Source: Actinomadura mexicana (lineage in GTDB: Bacteria; Actinomycetota; Actinomycetes; Streptosporangiales; Streptosporangiaceae). Taken from it: DNA of 64,000 bases. The position numbers and the translations under genes were made by a program. Each line of letters opens with the position of its first letter. Positions within the stretch are counted from its first letter, which is position 1. Positions 24,990-33,363 of this stretch are shown piece by piece. The notes below the pieces were generated by a model. That model was given only the letters and a program-made list of their open reading frames with translations, searched no databases and was not told the DNA's origin. The DNA lies in assembly GCF_900188105.1 (NCBI RefSeq), contig NZ_FZNP01000013.1, positions 1 to 64,000 of the forward strand, given 5' to 3'.

Positions 24990-26918
24990 TCAGTGGTGGA
25001 CGCGGGTCTTCAGGCCGTAGCCGTAGGGGAACAGGGGCCGGTAGTCCCGGTCGCCGACGTTGATCGGCTCTTGGGCCTCGCTGCGCGGCCAGGTCACCGA
25101 GAGCTCGCCGGTGAACGGGCGCCTGCCGAACAGGACGTCCGCGACGCCGGCGCCCTCGCTGCCGGGCAGCCAGGACATGACGAACGCGTCCGTCTTCGCC
25201 AGCTGGTCGGTGACGATCTGCGGGCGCCCCGCGACGTCCAGGACGACGCAGGTCCTGATGGCGGAGCAGACCTTGTCGACGGCGGCCTTGTCGGCGTCGG
25301 ACAGGTTCAGCGTGTGGCCGTTGCCGACGTCGCCGACGCCCTCGGCGTACGGCTTCTCGCCGACCACCACGATGCCGACGTCGTTACCGGCCGTCGGCGC
25401 CGACGCGTCCTGGCTGTAGGTGACCGCGGAGGAGTTCTGCCTGATGCCGTCCAGGATCGTCGTGCCCGGGATGATGTCGCCGGACGAGCCCTGCCAGGTG
25501 ACCGTCCAGCCGCCGGCCTGGTTGCCGATGTCGTCGGCGTTGGCCCCGGCCACGTAGACGCGCTGGTTCCTGCGCAGCGGCAGCGCGTTCCCGGAGTTCT
25601 TCAGCAGGACCTGCGACTTGGCGACGGCCTCGCGGGCGACCGCGCGGTGCTCGGGCGACCCGATCGTCTCGGCGTTGCCGCGGTCGGTGTAGGGGTGCTC
25701 GAACAGGCCGAGCTCGAACTTCGCCTTCAGGATGCGGCTCACCGCGTCGTCGATCCGCGCCATCGGCACGCGGCCCGCCTGCACCTCCGCCAGCAGTGTC
25801 TGGACGAACTGCGGCGTGCTGTAGGGCTCCATGAACATGTCCATCCCGGCGTTCACGGACGTGCGGACCTGCGTGGCGTAGTCGCCCGGGATCTGGTGGA
25901 TTGCCTCCCAGTCGCTGATGAGGAAGCCGTCGAACCCGATCTTCTTCTTGAGGACGTCGGTCAGCAGCTCCTTGTGCGCGCTCATCTTGACCGGGTTGCC
26001 GACGCCGTCCTCCTTCCAGTCCACGCTGGAGAACGACGGCATGATGCTGCCGACGCCGTACTTCTTGACCGCCACGACGTAGGGGGCGAGGTCGACCGCC
26101 GCGAAGTGCTTGCGGTCGGTGACGGTGACGCCCTGGTCGATCGTGTACGTCCCGCTGGTGGACGAGCCGAACACCGTGTCGCCGTCACCGGCGAAGTGCT
26201 TGGCCGTGGCCAGGACGTGACGGTTCGTGGCGAGGTCGCTCCTGCGCCGTCCCTCGAAGCCCTCCAGGCCGGTCTCCATCTGGACGACGAGGCGCGGGTC
26301 CTCGCCGAAGCTCTCGTAGGCGCGCCCCCACCGCAGGTCACGGGTGACGCAGACGCAGGGGGCGAACACCCACTGGGGTCCGGTCGCCTTCGTCTCGATG
26401 GCCGTGATCTGCTCCTCCCGGCGGACGAGGCCGGGGTCGCGGGTGGCGCCCATCGCGATGTTGTGCGGGAAGACGGTGGCGCCGACGAGGTTGTTGTGGC
26501 CGTGCACCGAGTCGACCCCGTACAGGAGCGGGATCTTCAGGCGGGTCGCCAGCGCCCTGGACTGGTAGGCGTCGACCATGTCCGCCCAGCCCGCGGGGGT
26601 GTTGTCGGCGGGCGTCGATCCGCCGCCGGAGAGCACCGACCCGAGGGCCAGGTTCGTGATCTGGTCCCGGTCGCCGTCGATGGCGCCGCGCTCGGCCTGC
26701 GCCATCTGGCCGATCTTCTCTTGCAGGGTCATGCGGCCGAGCAGGTCCTCCACCCGGTCCGCCGCGGGCAGCCGCGGGTTCAGGTACGGGGCGTCGCGGG
26801 GGGCGTCGGCGATGGCGGGCTGCGCCGCGAGGGCCGACGGAAGGGCGGCGATGGTCGCGAGCGCGACCAGTGGCCGCCCGATCCGGGTGGCGATGGCACG
26901 TGTGCGGGAGTGTGGCAA
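24990..26918 (-). CDS. Exported glycoside hydrolase family 3 beta-glucosidase-like enzyme
   Basis: The protein (642 aa) has a signal peptide (LVALATIAALPSALAAQPAIA) and the two GH3 domains. The first has GVDSVHGHNNL, FAPCVCVTRDLRWGRAYESFGEDP, ATAKHFAGDG and the nucleophile region GFLISDWEAI; the second has VAKSQVLLKNSGNALPL and LPGSEGAGVADVLFG. It should cleave terminal beta-linked glucose or related sugars from extracellular glycans. The start is read as TTG at 26918 because a perfect AGGAGG lies six bases upstream and the signal peptide follows directly; the frame is open to 27011. It is monocistronic, with a strong hairpin behind it. Confidence 0.92.
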   Translation of the reverse strand: MPHSRTRAIATRIGRPLVALATIAALPSALAAQPAIADAPRDAPYLNPRLPAADRVEDLLGRMTLQEKIGQMAQAERGAIDGDRDQITNLALGSVLSGGGSTPADNTPAGWADMVDAYQSRALATRLKIPLLYGVDSVHGHNNLVGATVFPHNIAMGATRDPGLVRREEQITAIETKATGPQWVFAPCVCVTRDLRWGRAYESFGEDPRLVVQMETGLEGFEGRRRSDLATNRHVLATAKHFAGDGDTVFGSSTSGTYTIDQGVTVTDRKHFAAVDLAPYVVAVKKYGVGSIMPSFSSVDWKEDGVGNPVKMSAHKELLTDVLKKKIGFDGFLISDWEAIHQIPGDYATQVRTSVNAGMDMFMEPYSTPQFVQTLLAEVQAGRVPMARIDDAVSRILKAKFELGLFEHPYTDRGNAETIGSPEHRAVAREAVAKSQVLLKNSGNALPLRRNQRVYVAGANADDIGNQAGGWTVTWQGSSGDIIPGTTILDGIRQNSSAVTYSQDASAPTAGNDVGIVVVGEKPYAEGVGDVGNGHTLNLSDADKAAVDKVCSAIRTCVVLDVAGRPQIVTDQLAKTDAFVMSWLPGSEGAGVADVLFGRRPFTGELSVTWPRSEAQEPINVGDRDYRPLFPYGYGLKTRVHH

Positions 26919-27393
26919 CTCGTCCCTCCTGGGTCGCTCCGAAGGACGCCGCGCGGCCCGGCGGACCGCGCCCGGCCGGACGCCGGGGTCACGGCTCGCC
27001 CGGACGGCCATGACCCCTGCGCCGGCGACGTCACCTGGAACCTCCCCCGCCGCCGGGCGGCTGTCAATGGATCTTCACCGGCCCGGCAGCGGCCTTGTGG
27101 AAACATGGAAGAGGGCTTGACGGAAACTAAATTCACGAGTTGAATCATGGACCGAACAAAGCCGGTCGGACGGGTGGAAGGCGAGCGTGCCCCACCCGTC
27201 CGGCCGCTGTGCGTCCGGGACGCGCGCACCCGCTGGAACGTGCGGCAACTCCGGTCCCACTGGCCACACCCGGCCATCCGGCGTCCGCGCGGCGGCTTTC
27301 CGCCGCGGGCCCGCCGGAGCGGGTGCCCCGCCGGCCGGCGGGTGAGTATCGACCGGCGGGACGCTCCGCCATCCAGGGTGGCTCGAAATCAGG
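26919..27393. other. Gene-free region upstream of the GH3 gene
   Basis: I see no gene in these 475 bases. An AT-rich patch at about 27095-27150 (ACTAAATTCACGAGTTGAATCATG) is a likely promoter area for the leftward GH3 gene, which would give a leader of about 180 nt. No CebR/GntR-type sugar-operator dyad is obvious. Confidence 0.45.
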
Positions 27394-28431
27394 TCACGCG
27401 GAGGGACCGCCGCCCTCTCCGCGCTCCTCGCGGCGGGGGCCGCGGGCGCCGTCGTCGCGCGTGACCTCGATGCGCTCCTTGCGGAGTTCGCCGCGGACGG
27501 TCTGCTCGTCCTGCACCTGCTCGGTGCGGAGCCGGACGCGCTCGACCGGCACGGTCTCCTTGGAGATGACCGGGCGCTCCTCGTAAAGGATGATCTCCTG
27601 GTCCGCCTCGGCGATCGTCGCCTTGGGGTCCGGGCGGCCGCCGGCGATGGGCTCGCGGTCGATCCGGATCTCCTCGTGCGAGACGGGGATCGTCTGCTCG
27701 ACCGTCTCGGTCTCGATCCACTTGCGCACCCGGACGCGGCCGGCCTCGTGCCGCTCGGTGCCGATGCGCATCTGCTCCTCGGACCGGGTGATCTCGGTCA
27801 TCGGCGTCTCGGCGCCCTCGCGCGCCGACTGGGGCGGCATGGTCCGCCCGGCGCCCCGCTCGCCGGCCGTGCCGCGCTTGCCGCGCTCGGGGTGGACGGC
27901 CATCCCGGCGGCGCCCGCGGTGCCCGCCGTGCCCGCCGTGCCCGTGGTTGCGGCCGTTCCGGCGGAGCTCCTCGTCTCGGCGGCGCCCCGGGTGCCGGCG
28001 GTCTCGCTCGTCTCGGCGGTGCCCGTCGCGGCGGCCGTGCCGGCCGCGCCCGCGCTCTCGGCCGTCTCGGAGGTGCCCGTCTCCGAATCCGTCTCCCCGC
28101 CCGTGCGACGGCCGCCCGGGGGGCGCACTCCGTAGTGCCGGTAGAGGTCCACGATCTGCGCATGCGACAGGTGCTCGTCGGCGTCGACGTTCGGGGCGCC
28201 CTTGATCGTCTCCTTGTCGTACGGGACCTGCAGGGCGTCCTCGGCCTTGCGGGCCCCGGACAGCGGGACGAAGCTCTCACGCATCCCGAACCAGCCGGTG
28301 TGCACGGTCACCCACTCCGGGGAACCGGAGTCGTCGTTGAGGTAGACCTGCTTGACCGTGCCGACCTTCGTCCCGTTGGTGTCGGTCACGCTCATCCCCA
28401 TGAGCTCCCGCACCTGTGTCTGCGTCTGCAC
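27394..28431 (-). CDS. PRC-barrel and DUF2382 domain protein
   Basis: The 345-aa protein has an N-terminal PRC-barrel (residues about 5-95: LMGMSVTDTNGTKVGTVKQ, then GWFGMRESFVPL), an Ala/Thr/Gly/Glu-rich linker of about 90 residues built from TGTAE-like repeats, and a C-terminal DUF2382 (MRIGTERHEAGRVRVRKWI, later ETVPVERVRL). DUF2382 proteins are common stress-associated proteins; their biochemistry is unknown. The GTG at 28431 has GGAGG at good spacing and starts the PRC domain; the open frame reaches 28566. It is probably cytoplasmic. It reads away from the matrixin gene across a 348-bp low-GC region. Confidence 0.85.
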   Translation of the reverse strand: MQTQTQVRELMGMSVTDTNGTKVGTVKQVYLNDDSGSPEWVTVHTGWFGMRESFVPLSGARKAEDALQVPYDKETIKGAPNVDADEHLSHAQIVDLYRHYGVRPPGGRRTGGETDSETGTSETAESAGAAGTAAATGTAETSETAGTRGAAETRSSAGTAATTGTAGTAGTAGAAGMAVHPERGKRGTAGERGAGRTMPPQSAREGAETPMTEITRSEEQMRIGTERHEAGRVRVRKWIETETVEQTIPVSHEEIRIDREPIAGGRPDPKATIAEADQEIILYEERPVISKETVPVERVRLRTEQVQDEQTVRGELRKERIEVTRDDGARGPRREERGEGGGPSA

Positions 28432-28779
28432 TTGAGCACCTCCGCTTCCGTGAACGCTCCCGTACGGCGGGGGGCCGGGGGGAGGTGGAGCCCGCCACTC
28501 GGTAGCGGTGTTCAGTTGATCCCGAGTTGCCGCATTACCTGCTGCTTTTCCGGACACGGACGCCATAAACGCGTTTGCGAAGTTATGGAGAACGATTTAC
28601 GACATATTTACGGCGACCCCCCTGCACCTCCTCGTACCTTTTCGGACATAAACCAACAAGCAACTCATGTGCGATCGACACCTTGGTCAATATGGTGATC
28701 ATTTTATTCGCGCGCGGTTTTCCCCGCCCCGCTCCGCGCGAAGACTGCGAGAGACGTTCCCACACATCGGAGAACCGAA
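28432..28779. other. AT-rich divergent promoter region
   Basis: This stretch separates the divergent DUF2382 and matrixin genes and is the most AT-rich part of the window, for example CGATTTACGACATATTTACG and GTCAATATGGTGATCATTTT. It should hold two promoters, but I cannot assign specific sigma-factor boxes. Confidence 0.5.
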
Positions 28780-29811
28780 ATGCGCGACTTTTCTCGGGCG
28801 GCCCGGCGGCCGTGGGCGGGGCCGGCCCCGCTGGCGGTCACGGCGGCGGCCACGGTGGCGGCGGCGGTGTCGGCCGCCCTGGCGTGCACGGCTTTCACGG
28901 GGGCCGGGGCCGCCGCGGTCCGGCGTCCGCCCACCTGGTGCAAGCCCGGCGGGACGCTCACCGCCCGCGCGATGCCGCAGAAGATCAAGATCGCCGACTG
29001 CGACCTGCGCGGCCGGGCGGTGCGCGGCGCGAACGGGCTCACGGCGACCGTCCCGTCCGACGGGACCTCCCTGATCGCCTACGCGCTGCGCACCGACGGC
29101 GCCGCCGAGCTGCGCATCCGGGTGGACTCCCGGGCGGGTGAGATCAGCATCGGCACGTACGGCGACCGGGTCCCGCAGGGCAGGCCGCGCCAGTTCCGGG
29201 CGCCGGCCGACGCGTGCCAGGACGGCGCCTACCGTCCCCAGCCCAGCAAGTGGCCGAAGAGAACCGCCGTCCGGTGGAGCTACTACGCCGGAACGGCCGG
29301 CCTGCCGAGGGACCCCATCGCCAGGGGCATCGCCGCCATGGCCGAGGCCCGCACCGACTGCACGGGCACGGGGCGCTTCACGCCTCCGCCGGACGTGACC
29401 GAGCGCTACGCCGGCCAGAGCAGCCGGCCCCCGAACGTGACGGGCGCGGCCGCCTGCGGGACCCGGGACCGGGCCAACACGTTCGGCTGGCTGGCCATGC
29501 CGAGCGCGGAGACCCCGGTCCTCGCGGCGACCTGCTCGTGGTTCTCCGGCTCGACGACGGTCGAGACGGACATGGCGGTGCAGGCGCGGGGCAAGCGGTG
29601 GTGGACCGGCGGGACCTGCCCGTCCGGGAGCTACTCCGCCGAGGCGGTCGCGGCGCACGAGGCGGGCCACGTGTTCGGCCTGTCCCACGTCGAGGGCGCC
29701 GAGCACCGCTCGCTCACGATGACGCCGTCCCTCGCGTCCTGCGACAACGGCCCCGCCACGCTCGGCAAGGGCGACTACGACGGACTGATCGCCCTCTACG
29801 GCGGACGCTGA
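28780..29811 (+). CDS. Secreted matrixin-type zinc metalloprotease
   Basis: The 343-aa protein has a signal peptide (basic start, then LAVTAAATVAAAVSAALACTAF) and a C-terminal metzincin motif HEAGHVFGLSH at residues 293-303, with three zinc-binding His and the catalytic Glu. A likely Met-turn, TMTPS, is at about 313-317. Conserved Cys pairs (WCKPG, DCDL, DACQ, DCTG, ACGT, TCSW, TCPSG, SCDN) suggest disulfides, so it is folded outside the cell. The N-terminal 170 residues may be a propeptide or binding domain. The ATG at 28780 has CGGAGAACC upstream. A perfect hairpin follows the stop. The substrate is unknown. Confidence 0.88.
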   Translation: MRDFSRAARRPWAGPAPLAVTAAATVAAAVSAALACTAFTGAGAAAVRRPPTWCKPGGTLTARAMPQKIKIADCDLRGRAVRGANGLTATVPSDGTSLIAYALRTDGAAELRIRVDSRAGEISIGTYGDRVPQGRPRQFRAPADACQDGAYRPQPSKWPKRTAVRWSYYAGTAGLPRDPIARGIAAMAEARTDCTGTGRFTPPPDVTERYAGQSSRPPNVTGAAACGTRDRANTFGWLAMPSAETPVLAATCSWFSGSTTVETDMAVQARGKRWWTGGTCPSGSYSAEAVAAHEAGHVFGLSHVEGAEHRSLTMTPSLASCDNGPATLGKGDYDGLIALYGGR

Positions 29812-29834
29812 GCGGCGCGAGCCGCACGCGCCGC
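29812..29834 (+). terminator. Hairpin directly after the matrixin gene
   Basis: GCGGCGCG (29812-29819) pairs perfectly with CGCGCCGC (29827-29834) over a 7-nt loop. It starts one base after the TGA. No T-run follows. Confidence 0.55.
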
Positions 29835-29899
29835 CCCAGCGTCCCGCCGCGGAGCTCGGATGTGGAGCCGTATCAGAGGCGGAAGAGGCCGGACATGGC

Positions 29900-30442
29900 T
29901 CAGCGCCTGGAGTCGATCTTGCCGACCACGACGAGGCGGTGCCGGTCGGAACCCTTGGGCGTGCAGGTGACGAGCGTGAGGTACCTGCCGTGGGGCGCGC
30001 TGGCCCGCTTGAACGGCACCGGTTCCAGGGCCCGCCGGTCCCGGGGGTCGACGACGCGCTTGGTCCGCACCCGGTACACGTAGGATCTGCGGCCCACCCG
30101 CAGGACGATCCGGTCGCCGCGCCGCATCCTGTCGAGCTGGTAGAACGGGGCGCGCCAGGTCGTCCGGTGGCCGAGCAGGACGGTGTTGCCCACCTGCCCG
30201 GGGAGCGCCGTCCCCGGGTAGTGCCCGGCGCCGCGCCGCAGCACCGCCTCGCTGACACCCTGCCTGACGCCCATCTTCAGGCCCATCCGCTTGATCCGGA
30301 TCTGCGCGATCACCGCGCCGGTCCGCGGCCGGGCCGCGGTGGCCGCCGCCGGCGCGGCGTGCGCCCCGGTCACGGCGCCGAGGACGGGCAGGGCGCAGCA
30401 CGCGGCGAGAGCAACCGCGAACAGGGACTTTCGGTCGAGCAT
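29900..30442 (-). CDS. Class E sortase
   Basis: The 180-aa protein has an N-terminal export segment (SLFAVALAACCALPVLGAVTG) and a sortase fold with catalytic His92 (LLGHRTTW), Cys160 (TLVTCTP) and Arg169 (SDRHRLVV). Class E sortases of high-GC actinobacteria anchor LAxTG-type proteins, including the long chaplins of Streptomyces, to the cell wall. The gene lies next to a chaplin gene on the same strand but behind a strong terminator, so it probably has its own promoter in the 30445-30496 region, which holds three 9-bp repeats. The chaplin encoded here has no LAxTG signal, so its substrates are elsewhere. The ATG at 30442 has GGAGGGGAA upstream. Confidence 0.9.
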   Translation of the reverse strand: MLDRKSLFAVALAACCALPVLGAVTGAHAAPAAATAARPRTGAVIAQIRIKRMGLKMGVRQGVSEAVLRRGAGHYPGTALPGQVGNTVLLGHRTTWRAPFYQLDRMRRGDRIVLRVGRRSYVYRVRTKRVVDPRDRRALEPVPFKRASAPHGRYLTLVTCTPKGSDRHRLVVVGKIDSRR

Positions 30443-30467
30443 GGTTCCCCTCCATCGATCGGGGCTC

Positions 30468-30494
30468 TGCTGACACTGCTGACACTGCTGACAT
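30468..30494. repeat. Three tandem 9-bp repeats upstream of the sortase gene
   Basis: TGCTGACAC, TGCTGACAC and TGCTGACAT follow each other without gaps. They lie 26-52 bp upstream of the sortase ATG and just 3' of the chaplin terminator, where the sortase promoter should be. They could be regulator sites or simple slippage. Confidence 0.6.
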
Positions 30495-30496
30495 GG

Positions 30497-30524
30497 GAAG
30501 GGGCGGCACGTCTGCCGCCCCTTC
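30497..30524 (-). terminator. Strong terminator behind the chaplin gene
   Basis: GAAGGGGCGGCA (30497-30508) pairs perfectly over 12 bp with TGCCGCCCCTTC (30513-30524) around the tetraloop CGTC. It lies 45 bp past the chaplin stop and separates that transcript from the sortase gene. Confidence 0.8.
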
Positions 30525-30569
30525 TCCGCTGTTCATCGGCCGCGGATCGTCATCCAGGCCGACGCGGGC

Positions 30570-31592
30570 TCAGCGCAGGATCGGAGAGCCGAGGGTGACG
30601 GGCGCGTCCTTGCCCGCGGGGACCTTCGGGCCGATCTGACCGGGCTTGACGTCCACTCCGGGCACCTTCACGGCGCTCCTGAGCCCGTCCACGAACCCCT
30701 TGACGGCGGGCAGGGCGTCCGCGCGGCGGTAGTTCGGGGCGGTCTTCGGCGCGGTGTTCGCGATGCGGGAGCCTTCCGAGCGCATCGTCGAGGGCAGCTT
30801 CTTGTGCTTGGCGGCCGGACGGTGCTTGGACGGCTTGTACGGCTTCTTCTTCGGCGTCCGCAGGGTGGGCGGCAGCTCCTTGTGCCCGTGCCCCTCCTCG
30901 ACGGTCGCCCCGCCCTTGCACTGCGCCTCCGCGAGGCCGAGCAGCGAGATGGCGTTGCCGCACACGTTGATCGGGGCCTTGATCGGGATGTAGGCCTGGG
31001 TGCCGTTCAGGGCGCCGAAGTTGCCCGCGCTCGTCATCTTCACGTTGTGGTCGCCGGTCCGCTTGACGGACGCGCCGCCCTTGCACGCGGCCTGCGCGGC
31101 GCCGAGCACGGCGACGGCGTTGCCGCAGACGTCGATGGGGATGCTGATCGGCGCGAACACCTGGGTGCCGTTCAGCAGCCCGAAGTTGCCGGCGCTCGTC
31201 ATGTCGACGCCGTGGCCGCCGCCGTGGCCGCCGCCCCAGTCGCCGCCGCCCCAGTCGCCGGCCGTCCGGTAGGCCGAGCCGCCGGCGTGCCGGTGGTTGC
31301 TCTCCTTGACGGACGCGCCGCCCTTGCACTGGGCCCGCGAGAGCCCGGCGATCGCGATGGCGTTGCCGCAGACGTTGACGGGGATGCTGATCGGCGCGAA
31401 CACCTGGGTGCCGTTCAGCAGCCCGAAGTTGCCGGCGCTCGTCATGTCGACGCCGTGGCCGCCGCCGTGGCCGCCGCCGTACGCGGCCTCGTCGGCGTTG
31501 GCCGGGACCGCGGTGGCGAAGGCGGCTCCGACGGCGAGGGCGCTCGCGGCCACCAGAGCGGCGCGGCCGGTGTTCCTGGACCAGATACGCAT
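30570..31592 (-). CDS. Three-domain chaplin-like surface protein with basic C-terminal tail
   Basis: The 340-aa protein has a signal peptide (residues 1-33, ending VPANADE) and three chaplin domains at about 54-93, 133-174 and 189-228. Each has the hallmark NVCGN or DVCGN and a second Cys (QCKGG or ACKGG), here GNFGLLNGTQVF then PVNVCGN. Chaplins assemble into amyloid fibrils that coat aerial hyphae. Gly/His-rich spacers (GGGHGGGHG) precede domains 1 and 2. Unlike Streptomyces long chaplins there is no LAxTG sorting signal; instead a Lys/Pro-rich tail (residues about 238-290) and a conserved-looking C-terminus follow. The ATG at 31592 has AGGAGC at good spacing. Confidence 0.9.
   Translation of the reverse strand: MRIWSRNTGRAALVAASALAVGAAFATAVPANADEAAYGGGHGGGHGVDMTSAGNFGLLNGTQVFAPISIPVNVCGNAIAIAGLSRAQCKGGASVKESNHRHAGGSAYRTAGDWGGGDWGGGHGGGHGVDMTSAGNFGLLNGTQVFAPISIPIDVCGNAVAVLGAAQAACKGGASVKRTGDHNVKMTSAGNFGALNGTQAYIPIKAPINVCGNAISLLGLAEAQCKGGATVEEGHGHKELPPTLRTPKKKPYKPSKHRPAAKHKKLPSTMRSEGSRIANTAPKTAPNYRRADALPAVKGFVDGLRSAVKVPGVDVKPGQIGPKVPAGKDAPVTLGSPILR
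31137..31235. repeat. 99-bp exact direct repeat, copy A (chaplin domain 2)
   Basis: This 99-bp segment is identical to 31380-31478, 243 bp (81 codons) away in the same frame. It covers the Gly/His spacer and the first half of chaplin domain 2. The identity includes third codon positions, which points to recent duplication or gene conversion. Confidence 0.85.
31380..31478. repeat. 99-bp exact direct repeat, copy B (chaplin domain 1)
   Basis: This copy covers the spacer and first half of chaplin domain 1 and is identical base for base to copy A at 31137-31235. Domain 3 lacks the repeat and differs in sequence. Confidence 0.85.
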
Positions 31593-31790
31593 GATGTGTT
31601 GCTCCTGTCGGTTCTTTGCGAATCGGTGGTGATCGGTGGTGATCGCTGCGCTGCACCATCCGGGTGGGCGCAGGACTGGCAGTGGCCAGGCGCGGCCGTT
31701 GCCTTCCGGGAAAGATCGAGGTGAGGGCGGGCGGCGTGCGTCGCGCACGCGGCCGCCGTGAGCCGGCCGTTCAGGGCCGGGCGGGGGTTT

Positions 31791-32990
31791 CTAGTCGGGG
31801 ACGACGGAGGGTCCGCCGGGCGCGGCCAGGTCGCGCAGCGCCGTACGGCGGAAGGGGCCCGGGTCCGCGGCGGACGGCGCCGCCGGGTACTGGCGGTTCA
31901 GCAGGTCGGCGACCGGGGCGAACGGATGCCCGCCCGCCGGGCCGCCGCCGCGCGGGCCGTCCTGACCGGACGGCAGCGCGGGACCGGGAGACGGAGTGCG
32001 GTGGTCGCCGCGGCAGCCCGTGCAAGGGTCGGTGCTCTCGTGCGCCGGTCCGCCCGCGGCCACCGTGAGCGGGACGGCGGCGGACCTGGCGTGCGCCTTG
32101 GCGACCGGCGCCGCCTCGGCCCGCGCCTGCTCGACGCCGTGCCGCGCCTGCGGCCCCCGCTGGACCCCGGGCATCGCGCCGTCGTCCAGGAGGGACTGCT
32201 GGTCCGTAACCCGGTGGACGAGCCCCCCGATGACGGGACGGGCCTGCAGGAGATCGGGAACCGGCACGGGCGGGATGCCTGCCTCGCCGGCCACGTCCCG
32301 CACCTGGCGGACTGCCCGGTCCTTGCCGTCGAGCACATCCTGCTGCCGCGCCCGGAGGTACCGGACAGGATGACCGCCGATCTCCCCCACACCGCCGGAG
32401 ACGGCGTCAGGAACAGCGCCCGAGCCGAGCCCGGAACCAGAACCCGGAAGAGCTCCGGAACCAGAACGCGTCCCAACTCCGGCCACCGCGCTCGGAACAG
32501 AGCCCGAGACGGCATCGGGAAGAGCCCCCGAGACGCCGCTGACCGGAGACGCAGAGTGCCGAACCTCCCGCTCGCGACCACCCCGCCCGTCGTAACGAAC
32601 CTGCCCGTCGCGACCGGCCTGCCCGTCGTGGTGGGCCTGCCCGTCGTGGTGGGCCTGCCTGTCGGGGCGGGCCTTTCGGTCGGGGCGGGTCTGCTTGCCG
32701 TGGTGGGGCCGGCCGTCGTGGTCGGTGGTGAGGTGGCGGATCGCGGCCGTGGCGTCCAGGTTGGCGACGCGCGGGGCCTGGTCGAGCAGACCGCGGTCGT
32801 TCCGCGCCGCGTCCGGGCCGGCGGCGGGCCGCTCGGCGGCGAAGGCGGAGTGGGTCAGCGCGGAGAGCGTGAGCCATCCCGCGAACGCGAAGCCGGCAAT
32901 GGCGACCAGGCGCACCAGAACGGAAGGGAGGGCGTGCCGAGGCCGACCCTGCGGGCGCTCGGCCCCGCGCTGGATCGGTTCGGTGTGCAC
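31791..32990 (-). CDS. Low-complexity secreted or membrane-anchored protein of unknown function
   Basis: I do not recognise a family. The 399-aa protein has an N-terminal hydrophobic helix (LVRLVAIAGFAFAGWLTLSAL, shortened here) ending HSAFA, so it is exported. It continues with imperfect repeats of His/Asp/Gln (RQAHHDGQAHHDGQAGRDGQ), then Ser/Gly-rich PDAVSG and SGSG repeats, then a region with conserved-looking helices (DGKDRAVRQVRDVAGEAG, LLDDGAMPGVQRG). One Cys pair (CTGC) is near the C-terminus. The GTG at 32990 has GAGGGG eight bases upstream. It is upstream of the chaplin gene on the same strand (198-bp gap), so a surface role in aerial growth is plausible but not shown. Confidence 0.6.
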   Translation of the reverse strand: MHTEPIQRGAERPQGRPRHALPSVLVRLVAIAGFAFAGWLTLSALTHSAFAAERPAAGPDAARNDRGLLDQAPRVANLDATAAIRHLTTDHDGRPHHGKQTRPDRKARPDRQAHHDGQAHHDGQAGRDGQVRYDGRGGREREVRHSASPVSGVSGALPDAVSGSVPSAVAGVGTRSGSGALPGSGSGLGSGAVPDAVSGGVGEIGGHPVRYLRARQQDVLDGKDRAVRQVRDVAGEAGIPPVPVPDLLQARPVIGGLVHRVTDQQSLLDDGAMPGVQRGPQARHGVEQARAEAAPVAKAHARSAAVPLTVAAGGPAHESTDPCTGCRGDHRTPSPGPALPSGQDGPRGGGPAGGHPFAPVADLLNRQYPAAPSAADPGPFRRTALRDLAAPGGPSVVPD

Positions 32991-33363
32991 AGCCGCTTCC
33001 CCTCGTCCCGTGGCCGTGTTTCAGGCCGCTTTCCGGTCCCGGTCGTTCCGGTCGGCATGAACGTAGCACCGCGACGGAACCGATCAAGGAGCCATTGCTT
33101 CAGTTCCCGCCGTGTCTCCCCATCATTTACCGTTGCATTAATCTGGCTTTTATCGCGGCCGGTTTCCCGGCACTCGCCGCCCTTTTTGCCAGGCTCTGGC
33201 TTTTTGTCGAGACGCACGCGCTTTCTTCGGGGTGCCGGTGCCCTGGCGGGACCGGCAGGGACGCCCGTATGCCTGGCGGCCGGGAGAAGCATGGCGGACG
33301 GTATCGGTGCGCTACATTCGGTGAACAGGCGGTCACTCTTGGCCGTCCAGCGAGGAGCCTGCG
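32991..33363. other. Divergent promoter region without a gene
   Basis: This 373-bp region lies between the leftward secreted-protein gene and the rightward small gene at 33364. The stretch 33095-33200 is comparatively AT-rich (TCATTTACCGTTGCATTAAT). No gene, RNA or clear dyad is seen. Confidence 0.45.

Noticed and set aside
24432..27143. 903-codon plus-strand open frame
   Set aside because: It is antisense to the GH3 and patatin genes, with composition typical of opposite-strand frames in high-GC DNA and no family match.
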